Below, piece after piece: positions 63,004 through 64,000 of a stretch of DNA of 64,000 nt. Source of the stretch: CAYWKS01 sp964458935 (GTDB lineage: Bacteria > Planctomycetota > Phycisphaerae > Phycisphaerales > Zrk34); the NCBI GenBank assembly GCA_964458935.1, contig CAYWKS010000011.1:45684-109683 (forward strand). Reading direction: 5' to 3'. Each line of letters begins with the position of its first letter. Position 1 is the stretch's first letter. Both the position numbers and the translations under genes were made by a program. The notes beneath the pieces are model-generated. The model was not told the origin of the DNA, did no database searches, and saw nothing but the letters and a program-made list of their open reading frames with translations.

Positions 63004-63022
63004 GTTGCCTTGACAGGGCAAC
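63004..63022. promoter_or_regulatory. Inverted repeat upstream of clpX
   Basis: GTTGCC-TTGACAG-GGCAAC, perfect 6-bp arms with a 7-base spacer containing TTGACA, 58 bases before the clpX ATG. It could be an operator over a promoter or a leader hairpin. It does not match CIRCE or HAIR heat-shock elements. Confidence 0.35.
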
Positions 63023-63080
63023 ATTCGTCGCCGGTCGCCCGCTCGACACTCCCGCGAGCCTCTAGCCCCCAGGAGCCAGC

Positions 63081-64000
63081 ATGGCTGACGATACGCAAGG
63101 ACCGCACACGCCCGGCGCCGGTGGCGGCGAGGGTGGATTCCGCGGGCGAAAGATCACCACGTGCAGCTTCTGCGGCAAGACCAGCCGCGAAGTCGGGCCC
63201 ATGGTCGAAGGTCCGAATGACGTTTACATCTGCGCCAATTGCACCGATCTGTGCCAGAACATCTTCAAGCAGGAGAAGCGGCGGGTCCACCAGGCCAAGC
63301 CGCTGTTCAACGCGATCCCCACGCCGCGGCAGGTCAAGCAGTTCATGGACCAATACGTGATCGGGCAGGAGCAGGCGAAGAAGAGCCTGGCGGTCGCGGT
63401 GCACAACCACTACAAGCGGCTGCTCGCCGGGGAGCAGAAGGCCGAGGGCGCGGTCGAGCTGGAGAAGAGCAACGTCATGCTCATCGGGCCGACGGGCACG
63501 GGCAAGACGCTGCTGGCGCGGACGATGGCGCGGCTCCTGAACGTACCGTTCGCCATCGGCGACGCGACGACGCTGACCGAGGCCGGCTACGTCGGCGAAG
63601 ACGTGGAGAACCTGCTCCTGAAGCTGCTGCAGGCCGCCGACTACGACCTCGACGCCGCCCAACGCGGGATCATCTACATCGACGAGATCGACAAGATCGG
63701 CAAGACGACGCAGAACGTCTCGATCACCCGCGACGTGTCGGGCGAGGGCGTGCAGCAGGCGCTGCTGAAGCTGCTGGAGGGCACGGTCGCCAACGTCCCG
63801 CCCCAGGGCGGCCGCAAGCACCCCGAGCAGCAGTACATCCAGATGGACACGTCGAACATCCTGTTCATCTGCGGCGGGGCGTTCGACGGGATCGACGACA
63901 TTATCCGCCAGCGTCTGGGCTCGCGGCGGATCGGGTTCGGGTCGGAGCACGACGACCCCGAGTCGACGGATTCGAAGGCGGCGGCGCTGAGCCAGGTCAT
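63081..64000 (+). CDS. clpX: ATP-dependent protease ATPase subunit ClpX (5' part, cut by window end)
   Basis: The first 306 codons of a AAA+ unfoldase that feeds substrates to ClpP. Seen: N-terminal zinc-binding domain with CSFCGK and CANC four-cysteine set (residues about 28-55), QYVIGQEQAKKSLAVAVHNHYKR, Walker A GPTGTGKT near 137, the GYVGEDVE pore loop, Walker B IIYIDEIDKI, SVSGEGVQQALLKLLEGT-like sequence, and GGAFDGIDDII. AGGAG lies six bases before the ATG at 63081. The gene runs off the right edge, about 110 codons short of full length. clpP is not seen. Confidence 0.95.
   Translation, partial: MADDTQGPHTPGAGGGEGGFRGRKITTCSFCGKTSREVGPMVEGPNDVYICANCTDLCQNIFKQEKRRVHQAKPLFNAIPTPRQVKQFMDQYVIGQEQAKKSLAVAVHNHYKRLLAGEQKAEGAVELEKSNVMLIGPTGTGKTLLARTMARLLNVPFAIGDATTLTEAGYVGEDVENLLLKLLQAADYDLDAAQRGIIYIDEIDKIGKTTQNVSITRDVSGEGVQQALLKLLEGTVANVPPQGGRKHPEQQYIQMDTSNILFICGGAFDGIDDIIRQRLGSRRIGFGSEHDDPESTDSKAAALSQV

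Overview
The window reads as a chromosomal segment of a high-GC planctomycete, probably of the class Phycisphaerae. This placement is inference, because no rRNA or ribosomal-protein operon is present. Supporting signs are a PEP-CTERM protein, a HYExAFE-type protein, a C-type sulfatase, a MiaB with a long internal insertion, an unusual PilM fusion, and many short secreted or membrane proteins without wider homologues. Gene density is ordinary. I see no insertion sequence, prophage, integron or CRISPR array. GC skew creates very long antisense reading frames that are not genes.

Layout. 0.4-5.8 kb: a fused 2-oxoacid (indolepyruvate-type) oxidoreductase and a secreted sulfatase. 5.8-11.5 kb (minus strand): a ketoacyl synthase, biotin synthase, three small membrane-anchored proteins, a HYExAFE protein and a PEP-CTERM protein. 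11.5-20.2 kb: hisS, two divergent paralogous methyltransferases, rsmD, a CCA-adding/poly(A) polymerase, a lipoprotein, an amidase, a Ser/Thr kinase and trpE. 20.5-28.4 kb: FAH hydrolase, fucose-isomerase-like enzyme with a divergent mutarotase, a YgfZ-like protein, rpiB, miaB, a DNA glycosylase and a bifunctional nuclease. 28.6-30.9 kb: an MshEN-domain protein converging on a GGDEF cyclase and its partner. 31-36.2 kb: two TauE/SafE permeases, a class V aminotransferase, a dienelactone hydrolase and a peroxiredoxin.

36.4-48.5 kb is the most coherent functional block. It holds a secretin, a partner-switching set (STAS protein, RsbW-like kinase, STAS protein), argS on the other strand, and a PilM-like ATPase fusion followed by two membrane proteins in PilO/PilP position. 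Together these suggest a type II secretion or type IV pilus assembly locus with a phospho-switch beside it. 48.5-64 kb: a HEAT-repeat protein, accD, tRNA-Val(CAC), a citrate synthase of the mitochondrial-like type, a PAC2 protein, a META lipoprotein, a PIN/TRAM membrane protein, an HTH regulator, trigger factor, a T-protein-fold protein, a fasciclin protein and clpX, which is cut by the window edge.

The most striking cross-cutting signal is regulatory. At least nine genes have a TANNNT hexamer ending exactly 6 or 7 bases before the start codon and no usable Shine-Dalgarno sequence, which predicts leaderless transcripts. Other genes have clear AGGAG-type sites, so two translation-initiation modes appear to coexist. 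I also see several palindromes in promoter regions (peroxiredoxin, fasciclin, clpX, and upstream of trigger factor) and one REP-like long inverted repeat.
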